DNA from: an uncultured Roseateles sp.
GTDB lineage: Bacteria; Pseudomonadota; Gammaproteobacteria; Burkholderiales; Burkholderiaceae_C
Direction: 5' to 3'
Assembly: GCF_945956965.1 (NCBI RefSeq)
Contig: NZ_CAMFJS010000029.1
Location: 1 to 62,611, forward strand
Length of the DNA: 62,611 nt
The stretch's first letter is position 1; each line of letters begins with the position of its first letter. The notes under the pieces are model-generated. The model saw only the letters and a list, made by a program, of their open reading frames with translations, was not told where the DNA came from and did not search any database. Position numbers and translations under genes: made by a program. Below are positions 52,001-60,674 of this stretch, piece after piece.

Positions 52001-54562
52001 ATGCCCTTCCCGTTCAAACTGAAAAACTATCGCAGCCCCCTGGTGGGCCCACTGCAGCAAAAGGCCTTGGTTTGGTGGCGACGTCAGTCGCCCTCGCGGC
52101 AAGACCGCTTCGCTACCTTGGGCCCGCTGATTTCGGTGCTGCTGTTCCTGATGGCCATCATCCTGGCCTTTTGGTATTTGCGGAACGAGGAAGTTGAGCG
52201 CGAGACTGAAGCCGTTAAGCGCGACACCGAAATTGCCCAGCAGCAAATTCGGCTGCGCTTGATCGAGAACCAAGAGCAGCTGGTGCGCATCGCCCGCGAG
52301 ATCGCCACCCGCGCCACCGACGCGCAAGAGTTCTCGACCCAGGCCGCCACCTTCGCCCGCGAGCGCCCCGAGATCACGCATGTGACCTGGCTGTCGAGCC
52401 GGCGCGATCGCCGCGCCAGCGTCAGCGCTGCCGGCTTCCAAGCGGACAGCCTGATGGTCCCGGACGGCAACGACCCGTCCATGCCCATGGCCAACCAGTC
52501 CAACGCGCCAACGCTGGCCTTCGAAGCCGCGCGCGAGCGCCGCGCACCGGTCTACTCCGCCCCTTTCCGCGACGCCAACAACACCACCGTGTTCCAGATC
52601 CAGGTTCCCTTGCTGGATCGCAATGGCTTCTCGGGCGTGGTGATTGCCGAGTATTCGGTGGAGGCCTTGCTGCGCTACTACATCCCCAGCGAAGTGGCCT
52701 CACGCCATGTGGTCAGCGTGTTGGACTCCGGGGAGCAAGTGGTCTCCAGCACCGTCACCCCCATGCCGGGCAAACCGACCAAGCTGCCCTCCATCTTGCA
52801 TGAGGTGCCGCTGGCGCCGGCGCTGAACGGCCTGGTGCTGCGCGGCGAGGGCTATCGCAGCAGCTTCGGCCTGATCAGCAACACCTTGTTCTGGATGGTG
52901 GTGGCGCTATCGACGCTGACGGTGTGGATGCTCCTGGGCACCTGGCGCCATATGCGCCGGCGCCTGCAGATCCAGAACGCCCTCAGCTCGGAGATGAACT
53001 TCCGCCGCGCGATGGAAAACTCCATGCTCACCGGCATGCGCGCCATGGACATGGAGTCGCGCATCTCCTACGTCAACCCGGCGTTTTGCGCCATGACCGG
53101 CTTCTCGGAAGCCGAGTTGGTGGGCCGCAAGCCGCCCTTCCCTTTCTGGCCGCCGGACCGCTTTGAAGAGAACGGCCGCCTGCTGGCGCAAGAGATCAAC
53201 GGCCGCAGCCCCGCCGGCGGCGCCGAAGTCAAGATCATGCGCAAGGACGGCAGCATTTTTGACGGCCGCATCTATCTCTCGCCCCTGGTGGACGCCAAAG
53301 GCAAGCAAAGCGGCTGGATGACCTCGATGACCAATATCACCGAGGCCAAGCGCGTGCGCGACCAGCTCTCTGCCTCGCACGAGCGCTTCACCACCGTGCT
53401 GGAAGGCCTGGACGCGGCCGTGTCGGTGCTGTCGGTGCAGCAGGGCGAGTTGCTCTTTGCCAACCGCAGCTACCGGCTCTGGTTCGGCGCCGACCCGGCT
53501 GGCCACGCCCAGCTCTCCGGCAGCCAGCTGGGCCGCAGCGCCGGGCCGGATGTCGATGAAGAAGTGGACGACTACACCGGTCTGCCCGCCCAACATCTGA
53601 CCGAAACCGGCTCCGACCCGCGCGAGGTCTATGTGGAGTCGCTGGAGATGTGGTTCGACGTGCGCAGCCGCTATCTGCAATGGACCGATGGCCGCTTGGC
53701 GCAAATGCTAATTGCCACCGACATCACCACCCGCCGCAAAGCCGAGGCCCTGGCCGCCAGCCAGGCCGAAAAAGCGCAGATGACCAGCCGCCTGATGACC
53801 ATGGGCGAGATGGCATCCAGCGTGGCGCATGAGCTGAACCAGCCGCTCACCGCCATCACCAATTACTGCAACGGCATGGTCAGCCGCGTGCGCAATGACG
53901 CGATTCAAAAAGAAGACCTGCTGGCCGCGCTGGAAAAAACCGCCAAGCAAGCGGCCCGCGCCGGGCAGATCATTCACCGCATCCGCAACTTCGTGAAACG
54001 CAGCGAGCCCAAGCGCGAAGCGGCCAATGCCTACGACATCGTCGAGGACGCGGTCGAGCTAGCCGGCATCGAGCTGCGGCGCCGCAATGTGGCCATCCAC
54101 ACCTATATCGCGCAGCGCCTGCCGCAGCTGATGGTGGACCCCATCTTGATCGAACAGGTCTTGATGAATCTGCTGAAGAACGCGGCGGAAGCGATCGACA
54201 ACGCCGGCCTGCCGGCCTCGCGCCGCCACATCGAGCTGCGCGTGGTGCCCAAGCACACCCCCGAGTTGGGCGGGCACATCGACTTCAGCGTCACCGATAT
54301 GGGCCCGGGCATGCCCGAAGAGGTGATCTCCCGAATGTACGAAGCCTTTTTCTCCACCAAGTCCGACGGTTTGGGCATCGGCCTAGGGTTATGCCGGTCT
54401 ATCGTCGAGTCTCACCAGGGTCGGATCAGGGCAGAGAACTTATACAATGGGGACGCAGTTGTAGGCTGCAGGTTCGCCTTCAGCATCCCAGTAGACATCT
54501 CACGCACTGAGGTCCCCACAGGGGCACCGGTCAGCGGCACAAACCAAATAGCGACACCATGA
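52001..54562 (+). CDS. Membrane PAS sensor histidine kinase
   Basis: A predicted 853-residue kinase. TM1 (~residues 30-52) and TM2 (~290-312) enclose a periplasmic sensor domain that begins with a helical ERETEAVKRDTEIAQQQ lead. Two PAS domains follow (MDMESRISYVNPAFCAMTGFSE; DAAVSVLSVQQGELLFANRSY). HisKA has VAHELNQPLTAITNYC and HATPase has LLKNAAEAIDNA, DMGPGMPEEV and GLGIGLGLC. The HELNQPL variant is that of FixL/DctB-type kinases. It overlaps the FixJ-type regulator by 4 nt. No haem ligand motif could be confirmed, so oxygen sensing is not claimed. Confidence 0.93.
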   Translation: MPFPFKLKNYRSPLVGPLQQKALVWWRRQSPSRQDRFATLGPLISVLLFLMAIILAFWYLRNEEVERETEAVKRDTEIAQQQIRLRLIENQEQLVRIAREIATRATDAQEFSTQAATFARERPEITHVTWLSSRRDRRASVSAAGFQADSLMVPDGNDPSMPMANQSNAPTLAFEAARERRAPVYSAPFRDANNTTVFQIQVPLLDRNGFSGVVIAEYSVEALLRYYIPSEVASRHVVSVLDSGEQVVSSTVTPMPGKPTKLPSILHEVPLAPALNGLVLRGEGYRSSFGLISNTLFWMVVALSTLTVWMLLGTWRHMRRRLQIQNALSSEMNFRRAMENSMLTGMRAMDMESRISYVNPAFCAMTGFSEAELVGRKPPFPFWPPDRFEENGRLLAQEINGRSPAGGAEVKIMRKDGSIFDGRIYLSPLVDAKGKQSGWMTSMTNITEAKRVRDQLSASHERFTTVLEGLDAAVSVLSVQQGELLFANRSYRLWFGADPAGHAQLSGSQLGRSAGPDVDEEVDDYTGLPAQHLTETGSDPREVYVESLEMWFDVRSRYLQWTDGRLAQMLIATDITTRRKAEALAASQAEKAQMTSRLMTMGEMASSVAHELNQPLTAITNYCNGMVSRVRNDAIQKEDLLAALEKTAKQAARAGQIIHRIRNFVKRSEPKREAANAYDIVEDAVELAGIELRRRNVAIHTYIAQRLPQLMVDPILIEQVLMNLLKNAAEAIDNAGLPASRRHIELRVVPKHTPELGGHIDFSVTDMGPGMPEEVISRMYEAFFSTKSDGLGIGLGLCRSIVESHQGRIRAENLYNGDAVVGCRFAFSIPVDISRTEVPTGAPVSGTNQIATP

Positions 54563-55182
54563 GTCTGATTCCGAAAAAGGGTAATGTCTACGTTGTCGAT
54601 GACGACGAGGCCGTTCGCGATTCCTTGCAATGGCTGCTTGAAGGCAAGGATTACCGCGTCAAGTGCTTTGACTCCGCCGAGTCCTTCCTGAGCCGCTACG
54701 ACCCCCGCGAAGTTGCCTGCCTGATCGCCGACATCCGCATGGAAGGCATGAGCGGCCTGGAGTTGCAAGACCGCCTGCTGGAGCGCAAGAGCCCCCTGCC
54801 CGTGGTCTTCATCACCGGCCACGGCGACGTGCCCATGGCGGTGCAGACCATGAAGAAGGGTGCGATGGACTTCATCGAAAAGCCCTTCAAGGAAGACGAG
54901 TTGGTCAATCTGGTCGAGCGCATGCTGGACCAGGCCCGCAACGCCTTCTCCACCCACCAAGAAGCCGCCAGCCGCGACGCCCTGCTGTCCCGCCTGACCA
55001 CGCGTGAAGCGCAGGTGCTGGAGCGCATCGTCGCCGGCCGCCTGAACAAGCAGATCGCCGACGACCTGGGCATCAGCATCAAAACGGTGGAAGCGCACCG
55101 CGCCAACATCATGGAAAAGCTCAACGCCAACACGGTGGCCGATCTGCTCAAGATCGCCCTGGGCGCCCCGGCCAAGGCCTGA
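54559..55182 (+). CDS. FixJ/NarL-type response regulator
   Basis: A predicted 207-residue regulator. The receiver (residues 1-~125) has [14 protein letters not shown] and phospho-acceptor D58 in [13 protein letters not shown] is in [11 protein letters not shown]. The LuxR-type helix-turn-helix is [28 protein letters not shown]. This is the FixJ/TodT/StyR architecture, with ATGA coupling to the kinase gene. Targets are unknown; the divergent pyruvate dehydrogenase operon is one candidate by position. A strong terminator follows. Confidence 0.94.
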   Translation: MSLIPKKGNVYVVDDDEAVRDSLQWLLEGKDYRVKCFDSAESFLSRYDPREVACLIADIRMEGMSGLELQDRLLERKSPLPVVFITGHGDVPMAVQTMKKGAMDFIEKPFKEDELVNLVERMLDQARNAFSTHQEAASRDALLSRLTTREAQVLERIVAGRLNKQIADDLGISIKTVEAHRANIMEKLNANTVADLLKIALGAPAKA

Positions 55183-55210
55183 GCCCCACCCGCCCCGCCC
55201 CGCCAAACCG

Positions 55211-55235
55211 GCCGCTGATTGTTCAGCGGCTTTTT
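55211..55235 (+). terminator. Rho-independent terminator of the PAS kinase/regulator operon
   Basis: GCCGCTGA-TTGT-TCAGCGGC forms an 8-bp stem followed by TTTTT, 29 nt after the regulator stop. Confidence 0.92.
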
Positions 55236-55286
55236 GCATTTTCAAAGTCCAAGTTTTTACGTCCAGCATCACCGGAGTCCACAGCC

Positions 55287-56141
55287 ATGACAGCCCAACT
55301 CATCGACGGCAACGCCCTGTCCCAACAAGTCCGCGCCGAGGTGGCACAACGCGCTGCCGCGCTGACCGCCAAGGGTGTGAAGCCCGGCCTGGCCGTGGTG
55401 CTGGTGGGCGACAACCCGGCTTCGCAGGTGTATGTGCGCAACAAGGTCAAGGCCTGCCAGGACGCCGGCCTGCACTCGGTGCTGGAAAAGTACGAAGCCA
55501 CGATGAGCGAGGCCGAACTGCTGGCCCGCATCGACGCGCTCAACAATGACCCCAGCATCCACGGCATCCTGGTGCAGCTGCCCCTGCCCAAGCACATCGA
55601 CGACCACAAGGTCATCGAAGCCATCTCGCCGGCCAAGGACGTGGACGGCTTCGCGATTGAAAGCGCCGGCGCGTTGATGGTGGGCGAGACCGGCTTCAAG
55701 GCCTGCACGCCCTATGGCTGCATGAAGATGCTGGAAAGCATCGGCATGAAGGACTTGCGCGGCAAGCACGCCGTGGTGATCGGCCGCAGCAATATCGTCG
55801 GCAAGCCCATGGCCATGATGCTGCTGCAGGCCAATGCCACCGTGACGGTCTGCCACAGCGGCACCACTGACCTGGCCCACCACACCCGTCAGGCCGATGT
55901 GATCGTGGCCGCCGTGGGCAAGCGCGATGTGCTGACCGCCGATATGGTCAAGCCCGGCGCCGTGGTCATCGATGTGGGCATGAATCGCAATGACGAGGGC
56001 AAGCTCTGCGGCGACGTGGACTTCGCCGGCGTCAAGGAAGTGGCCGGCTGGATCACCCCGGTGCCCGGCGGCGTGGGCCCCATGACCATCACCATGCTCC
56101 TGGTCAACACCATGGAATCGGCCGAACGATCGGCGAATTGA
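55287..56141 (+). CDS. folD: Methylenetetrahydrofolate dehydrogenase/cyclohydrolase
   Basis: A predicted 284-residue bifunctional enzyme that converts 5,10-methylene-THF to 10-formyl-THF through NADP+-dependent oxidation and hydrolysis. Signatures are [14 protein letters not shown] (catalytic Lys), [13 protein letters not shown], the Rossmann motif [16 protein letters not shown] and the C-terminal [15 protein letters not shown]. Length matches the family. It has its own promoter region after the terminator upstream. Confidence 0.98.
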   Translation: MTAQLIDGNALSQQVRAEVAQRAAALTAKGVKPGLAVVLVGDNPASQVYVRNKVKACQDAGLHSVLEKYEATMSEAELLARIDALNNDPSIHGILVQLPLPKHIDDHKVIEAISPAKDVDGFAIESAGALMVGETGFKACTPYGCMKMLESIGMKDLRGKHAVVIGRSNIVGKPMAMMLLQANATVTVCHSGTTDLAHHTRQADVIVAAVGKRDVLTADMVKPGAVVIDVGMNRNDEGKLCGDVDFAGVKEVAGWITPVPGGVGPMTITMLLVNTMESAERSAN

Positions 56142-56277
56142 CCACCCCGTAGGCGCTGCGCGCCACCCCTCAAGGGGCGAGCCCAGCGGCCTGGCAAAGC
56201 CAGTTCCGCGGGCTCCGCTTGGCTTATGCTGCGCTGATGCGCAGGCAGCCAACATCCGCAACAGCCCAGAGACTCGA

Positions 56278-58296
56278 ATGAACCCACTCCTGAGTACCGC
56301 CGCCCTGCCCGCCTTCGCCAGCATCCGGCCCGAACATATCCAGCCCGCCATCGAACAATTGCTGGCCGAGGCCGATGCGGCGCTGGCCTTGGCCACCTCC
56401 GAGCAAACCCCGGCAGACTACGACGCCCTGTCGGCCTGCTTGGGCGTGGCCACCGAGCGCCTGGGCGCGTCCTGGGGGGCGGTGAGCCACCTGAATGCCG
56501 TGGCCAACAGCCCCGAGCTGCGCGAGGCCTATAACGCCGCCCTGCCCGCCGTCACCGAGTTCTTCACCCGCCAGGGTTCGGACGAGGCCTTGTACGCCAA
56601 GTACAAAGCCATCGCCCAAAGCCCGGCTGCGGCGCAGTTGAACCCGGCGCGCAAACAAGCGCTCAAGCTCTGGCTGCGTGACTTCGTGCTCTCCGGCGCC
56701 GAACTCAGCGGTGTGGCCAAGGAGCGCTTTGCCGCCATTCAGGAGCGCAGCGCCGAGCTGGCGCAAAAGTTCTCCGAGCATGTGCTGGACGCCACCGATG
56801 GCTTCGCCTACTACGCCACGCTGGAAGAGCTTGCCGGGGTGCCGGCCGACGCGATTGAGGCCGCGCGCAGCGCCGCCGAGGCGGAAGGCAAGCCCGGCTA
56901 CAAGCTCACCCTGCACTTCCCCAGCTATCTGCCGGTGATGCAGTACGCCGAGAACCGCGCCCTGCGCGAGCGGCTCTACACCGCCTACGTCACCCGCGCC
57001 AGCGAGCTTGGCGACAAGCCTGAGTGGGACAACAGCGCCATCATCGAAGAGCTGCTGCAGCTGCGCCAGGAAGAAGCCGCGTTGCTGGGCTTCAAGAACT
57101 TCGCCGAAGCCTCGCTGGCCGCCAAGATGGCCAGCTCACCCGCGCAGGTGTTGGAGTTCTTGCGCGACCTGGCGGCCCGCGCCCGGCCCTTTGCCGAGCA
57201 AGACCTGGCCGAACTGCGCAGCTTCGCCGCCGCCGAGCTGGGCCTGGCCGAGCTGCAAGTCTGGGACAACGCCTACGCCTCCGAAAAGCTCAAGGAAGCC
57301 CGCTACGCCTTCAGCGACCAGGAGCTGCGCCAGTACTTCACCCTGCCGCGCGTGCTGCAAGGCCTGTTCGACATCATCGAGCGCCTGTTCAACGTCAAGA
57401 TCGTCGAGCAAGCCGCCGAGGTCTGGCATGAGTCCGTCAAGTTCTACCGTTTGGATCGTGGCGGTGAGCTGGTCGGCCAGTTCTATCTGGACCTCTACGC
57501 CCGCGCCGGCAAACGCCCAGGCGCTTGGATGGACGAAGTGCGTAGCCGCTGGGCCCGCCCGGAAGGTCAGCAGCAAACGCCGGTGGCGCAGCTGGTCTGC
57601 AATTTCTCCTCGCCACAGGGCGACAAGCCGGCCCTGCTGAGCCACGACGACGTCACCACCCTCTTCCACGAATTCGGCCACGGCCTGCACCACTTGCTGA
57701 CCCAGGTGGATGAACTGGGCGTGTCCGGCATCTCTGGCGTGGAGTGGGATGCAGTGGAGTTGCCCAGCCAGTTCATGGAAAACTTCTGCTGGGAATGGGA
57801 AGTCTTGCAGCAACTCACCAGCCATGTGGACAGCGGCGAGGCCCTGCCGCGCGCGCTGTTCGACAAGATGCTGGCGGCCAAGAACTTCCAGAGCGGTCTG
57901 CAAACCCTGCGCCAGATCGAGTTCGCCTTGTTCGACATGCGCTTGCATGCCGAGCCAGGCACCGAGAAGGCCGTGCAAGCCGTGCTGGACGAGGTGCGTC
58001 AAGAGGTCGCCGTGATCCCTGCGCCCGCCTTCAATCGCAGCCAGCACAGCTTCTCGCACATCTTCGCGGGCGGCTACTCGGCCGGCTACTACAGCTACAA
58101 ATGGGCCGAGCTGCTCAGCGCCGATGCCTGGAGCGCCTTTGAAGTGGAAGGCGTTTTCAACGCCGCCACCGGCGCGCGCTACTTGCAGAACATTCTGGAA
58201 GTGGGCGGCTCACGCGAAGCGATGGAGAGCTTCAAAGCCTTCCGTGGCCGCGAGCCGCAGATCGACGCCTTGCTGCGCCATCAAGGCATGGCCTGA
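56278..58296 (+). CDS. prlC: M3 family oligopeptidase A
   Basis: A predicted 672-residue cytoplasmic zinc oligopeptidase (OpdA/PrlC). The active site HEFGH occurs in VTTLFHEFGHGLHHLL, and a distal Glu follows in ELPSQFMENFCWEWE. The C-terminus has HSFSHIFAGGYSAGYYSYKWAE, the typical M3 loop. It degrades short peptides such as cleaved signal peptides. It starts 136 nt after folD in a GC-rich gap without clear structure. Confidence 0.95.
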   Translation: MNPLLSTAALPAFASIRPEHIQPAIEQLLAEADAALALATSEQTPADYDALSACLGVATERLGASWGAVSHLNAVANSPELREAYNAALPAVTEFFTRQGSDEALYAKYKAIAQSPAAAQLNPARKQALKLWLRDFVLSGAELSGVAKERFAAIQERSAELAQKFSEHVLDATDGFAYYATLEELAGVPADAIEAARSAAEAEGKPGYKLTLHFPSYLPVMQYAENRALRERLYTAYVTRASELGDKPEWDNSAIIEELLQLRQEEAALLGFKNFAEASLAAKMASSPAQVLEFLRDLAARARPFAEQDLAELRSFAAAELGLAELQVWDNAYASEKLKEARYAFSDQELRQYFTLPRVLQGLFDIIERLFNVKIVEQAAEVWHESVKFYRLDRGGELVGQFYLDLYARAGKRPGAWMDEVRSRWARPEGQQQTPVAQLVCNFSSPQGDKPALLSHDDVTTLFHEFGHGLHHLLTQVDELGVSGISGVEWDAVELPSQFMENFCWEWEVLQQLTSHVDSGEALPRALFDKMLAAKNFQSGLQTLRQIEFALFDMRLHAEPGTEKAVQAVLDEVRQEVAVIPAPAFNRSQHSFSHIFAGGYSAGYYSYKWAELLSADAWSAFEVEGVFNAATGARYLQNILEVGGSREAMESFKAFRGREPQIDALLRHQGMA

Positions 58297-58333
58297 GCGA
58301 GGCCTGCTTTGCGCGGTCCGCTGAGACCGCGGC

Positions 58334-59650
58334 TTAGCGCCGCAGCGGCAGCCGGGCTCTGACCTGATGCCGCTGCCCTTCTTGGGCAAACGAAAGCTGG
58401 CCGCCCAGGCGCACCACGGTTTGTTGCACGATGGCCAGCCCCAGGCCAAAGCCCGGCAGATTACGGCTGGCATCCCCCCGGGCAAAGGCTTCCAGCAAAT
58501 GGCCGGCGCCGCCCGGCGGCAAACCCGGCCCCGCATCCGAGACCAGCAGCATGGCGGCATCGTCGCCATGCCATGCGATCTCCACCACCACCGGTATGCC
58601 GCCATGCTTGAGCGCGTTGTCGATCAGGTTGACGATCAAACGCTCAATCAGCAAACCATGGGCACGCTGCAGCAGCAAGGTGGGCGGCGCCCGCAGGGCC
58701 AGCTCTTGCACCGGCCGCTCAAAGCCCGCCACCGCCCGCCGCGCCACAGCGACCAAATCAACGACTTCCTCCAACTCGACCGCACTGGCCCGCACGAACT
58801 CCAGAAAGCTGGCGGTGAGCCGGTCGGCATGATCCACATTGCGTGTGATGCTGGCGACGCCGTCGACATTGTCGGCCGACTCCGGCAGCATCTCGGCGGC
58901 CAGGCGGATGCGGCTCAAAGGGCTGCGCAAATCGTGTGAGACACCCGCCAAGAGCAATGCACGCTCGCGCTCATTGCGTTGCAGGCGATCGGCCAGCGAC
59001 TGATAGGCCGTGGCGATCGCCACCAGCTCCGGCGGCACGCGACCCGCTTGGGGGCTGAGCTGCAAAGCCGCTGGCTGATGCCCGCTTTCGGCATGCGCCT
59101 GCATGCGCTCGCGCAGTTGTGCCAGCGGCCCGGTCAAATTGCGCGCAAAGCTGCGGCTGAGCAGCGCAATCACCGTGATGAGCAGAATCACCCCGACCGT
59201 CATGCGCGGGGCCCAATGCGGCAGCGCTGAGGCGGCCAGCCCACTCAGCCAAACGCCGCCCGTGTCCGGCAGCTGTGCGTGGATCCACAGCTTGGCATGG
59301 CCCTCGCTGCGATTCAAGCGGACTTGATCAACCGTGATCCCGTGGCGGGCCAACTCCCGCACAAACTCACCCACGGCCGGCAAGGCCGTCACCTGCACGC
59401 TGAAGTCATCGGGTGGCCCGGCATGCCTGTGGATGCCCGTGAGCAAGCCGTAGGCGGGCACGCTCTCCCGCTCGGGCGAGCGAATCGCTTCAACGATTTG
59501 CGGCGCCAGCAAGGCGGCAAATTGAGGCGCCAGCACCTGGTTGCGCTCCACCACGAGCAAGCCACCAAAAACCAGCACAAAACTGCCCAGCAACAAAACC
59601 TGGGCCAAGAGCAGACGCAGAAACAGCGAGTCGATGCGTTCAGGAAGCAT
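58334..59650 (-). CDS. EnvZ-type membrane sensor histidine kinase
   Basis: A predicted 438-residue kinase. TM1 (~residues 10-32) and TM2 (~160-180) flank a periplasmic domain of ~125 residues. HAMP-like RSFARNLTGPLAQLRERM leads to HisKA with GVSHDLRSPLSRIRLAAEM, then HATPase with NLIDNALKHGG, SDAGPGLPPGG and GFGLGLAIV. The SHDLRTPL-like H-box is the EnvZ/PmrB type. It overlaps the OmpR-like regulator gene by 11 nt. The signal is unknown. Confidence 0.92.
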   Translation of the reverse strand: MLPERIDSLFLRLLLAQVLLLGSFVLVFGGLLVVERNQVLAPQFAALLAPQIVEAIRSPERESVPAYGLLTGIHRHAGPPDDFSVQVTALPAVGEFVRELARHGITVDQVRLNRSEGHAKLWIHAQLPDTGGVWLSGLAASALPHWAPRMTVGVILLITVIALLSRSFARNLTGPLAQLRERMQAHAESGHQPAALQLSPQAGRVPPELVAIATAYQSLADRLQRNERERALLLAGVSHDLRSPLSRIRLAAEMLPESADNVDGVASITRNVDHADRLTASFLEFVRASAVELEEVVDLVAVARRAVAGFERPVQELALRAPPTLLLQRAHGLLIERLIVNLIDNALKHGGIPVVVEIAWHGDDAAMLLVSDAGPGLPPGGAGHLLEAFARGDASRNLPGFGLGLAIVQQTVVRLGGQLSFAQEGQRHQVRARLPLRR

Positions 59651-60368
59651 CGCTGCCTGCGCCTTGCCCCGGCCCTGTGCGAGGCACAAAGGCATAACCC
59701 TCTCCCCGCACGGTTTCAATCCAGTCGCTTCCCGGCATGGCCTGCGCAAGCCGGCGGCGCAGGCGCCCGACCTGCACATCCACCGTGCGGTCTTGCGGCC
59801 GGTATCGGCCCGCCTGCACCGCATCACTCAGCTGCTCGCGCGACACCGCTTGGCCGGGCGTGCGAATCAGCTCCAGCAAGAGCCTGAACTCGATGCCCGT
59901 CAAGGCAATCACCTGCTCATTCACCAGCACTTCGCGGCGCAGCAAATTGACACTCAAGGGGCCAAAGTTCCAATGCGTGGGCGGCTGCGTGAGCACCGGC
60001 GTTTGCCGCCTGATCAAGGCGCGCAAGCGCGCCACCAACTCACGCTTTTCAAAGGGCTTGGCCAGATAGTCATCAGCGCCCAACTCCAAACCCAGCACCC
60101 GGTCAAAGGGGTCGCCCCGCGCGGTCAACATCAGGATGCCCAGGCCGGGATAAGCCGCACGCCAGCGCCGGCACAAATCCATGCCGCTGGCATCGGGCAG
60201 CATCACATCGAGCAAGACGACTGCGGGCAAGGCGTCCGCCAGGGCTTGCTCGGCCTGCGCGGCATTGAGAGCGGCCCGCACCGACCAGCCCTCCGCCTGC
60301 AAAAGGCGCAACAACATGGCGGACAGCTCAGCGTCGTCATCGACAAGGAGCAAAGAAGGCTGCGACAT
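59640..60368 (-). CDS. OmpR-family response regulator
   Basis: A predicted 242-residue regulator with a receiver domain (D54 in VLLDVMLPDASG, KPF in YLAKPFEKREL) and an OmpR/PhoB winged helix (LTGIEFRLLLELI ... RTVDVQVGRLRRRL ... VRGEGYAFV). It is encoded just upstream of its EnvZ-type kinase and diverges from the large surface protein gene, which could be a target by position only. Start MSQPSLLLVDDD aligns with the family N-terminus. Confidence 0.94.
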   Translation of the reverse strand: MSQPSLLLVDDDAELSAMLLRLLQAEGWSVRAALNAAQAEQALADALPAVVLLDVMLPDASGMDLCRRWRAAYPGLGILMLTARGDPFDRVLGLELGADDYLAKPFEKRELVARLRALIRRQTPVLTQPPTHWNFGPLSVNLLRREVLVNEQVIALTGIEFRLLLELIRTPGQAVSREQLSDAVQAGRYRPQDRTVDVQVGRLRRRLAQAMPGSDWIETVRGEGYAFVPRTGPGQGAGSDAS

Positions 60369-60674
60369 CGGGAGCGCCGGCTGAGTGAATGGGAATGCGT
60401 GCAATGACTGCAAGGCGCCCGATCGTAAGCCAAATGGCCCACAAGTCCGCATGACATTGCCGCAGCAAATGCGACAGCGCTGTCATGAATCGTCGCCTTA
60501 TGTCGCACACACCGAACGCGATTCTTCCGACACTGCCCTCGCTGCATCACAAGGCTGTGCCAGCCCCAAGTCAAGGCCAAACCCGGTGCGCTCACCGGGC
60601 GACACAGCAAAAGCCGTCAGGCGCAGCGCCCACGACCGGGCTGCCATCCAGACCTACACATCCAGGGATTCGAT
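60369..60674. other. Divergent region between the OmpR-type pair and the surface protein gene
   Basis: 306 nt. A perfect 12-bp palindrome GACAGCGCTGTC lies at 60473-60484, about 105 nt before the regulator start and 190 nt before the surface protein start. I see no convincing -35/-10 boxes by eye. Confidence 0.5.
60473..60484. promoter_or_regulatory. Perfect 12-bp palindrome, candidate operator
   Basis: GACAGCGCTGTC lies between the divergent regulator and surface protein genes. OmpR-type regulators usually bind direct repeats, so the binding protein is uncertain. Confidence 0.3.

Noticed and set aside
56142-56277. GC-rich gap between folD and the oligopeptidase gene as a possible repeat element
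   Set aside because: No second copy was found by eye in the window and no clear inverted structure.
58313-58330. GCGGTC/GACCGC hairpin between the convergent oligopeptidase and kinase genes
   Set aside because: Short stem and no T-tract on either strand, so it is not supported as a terminator.
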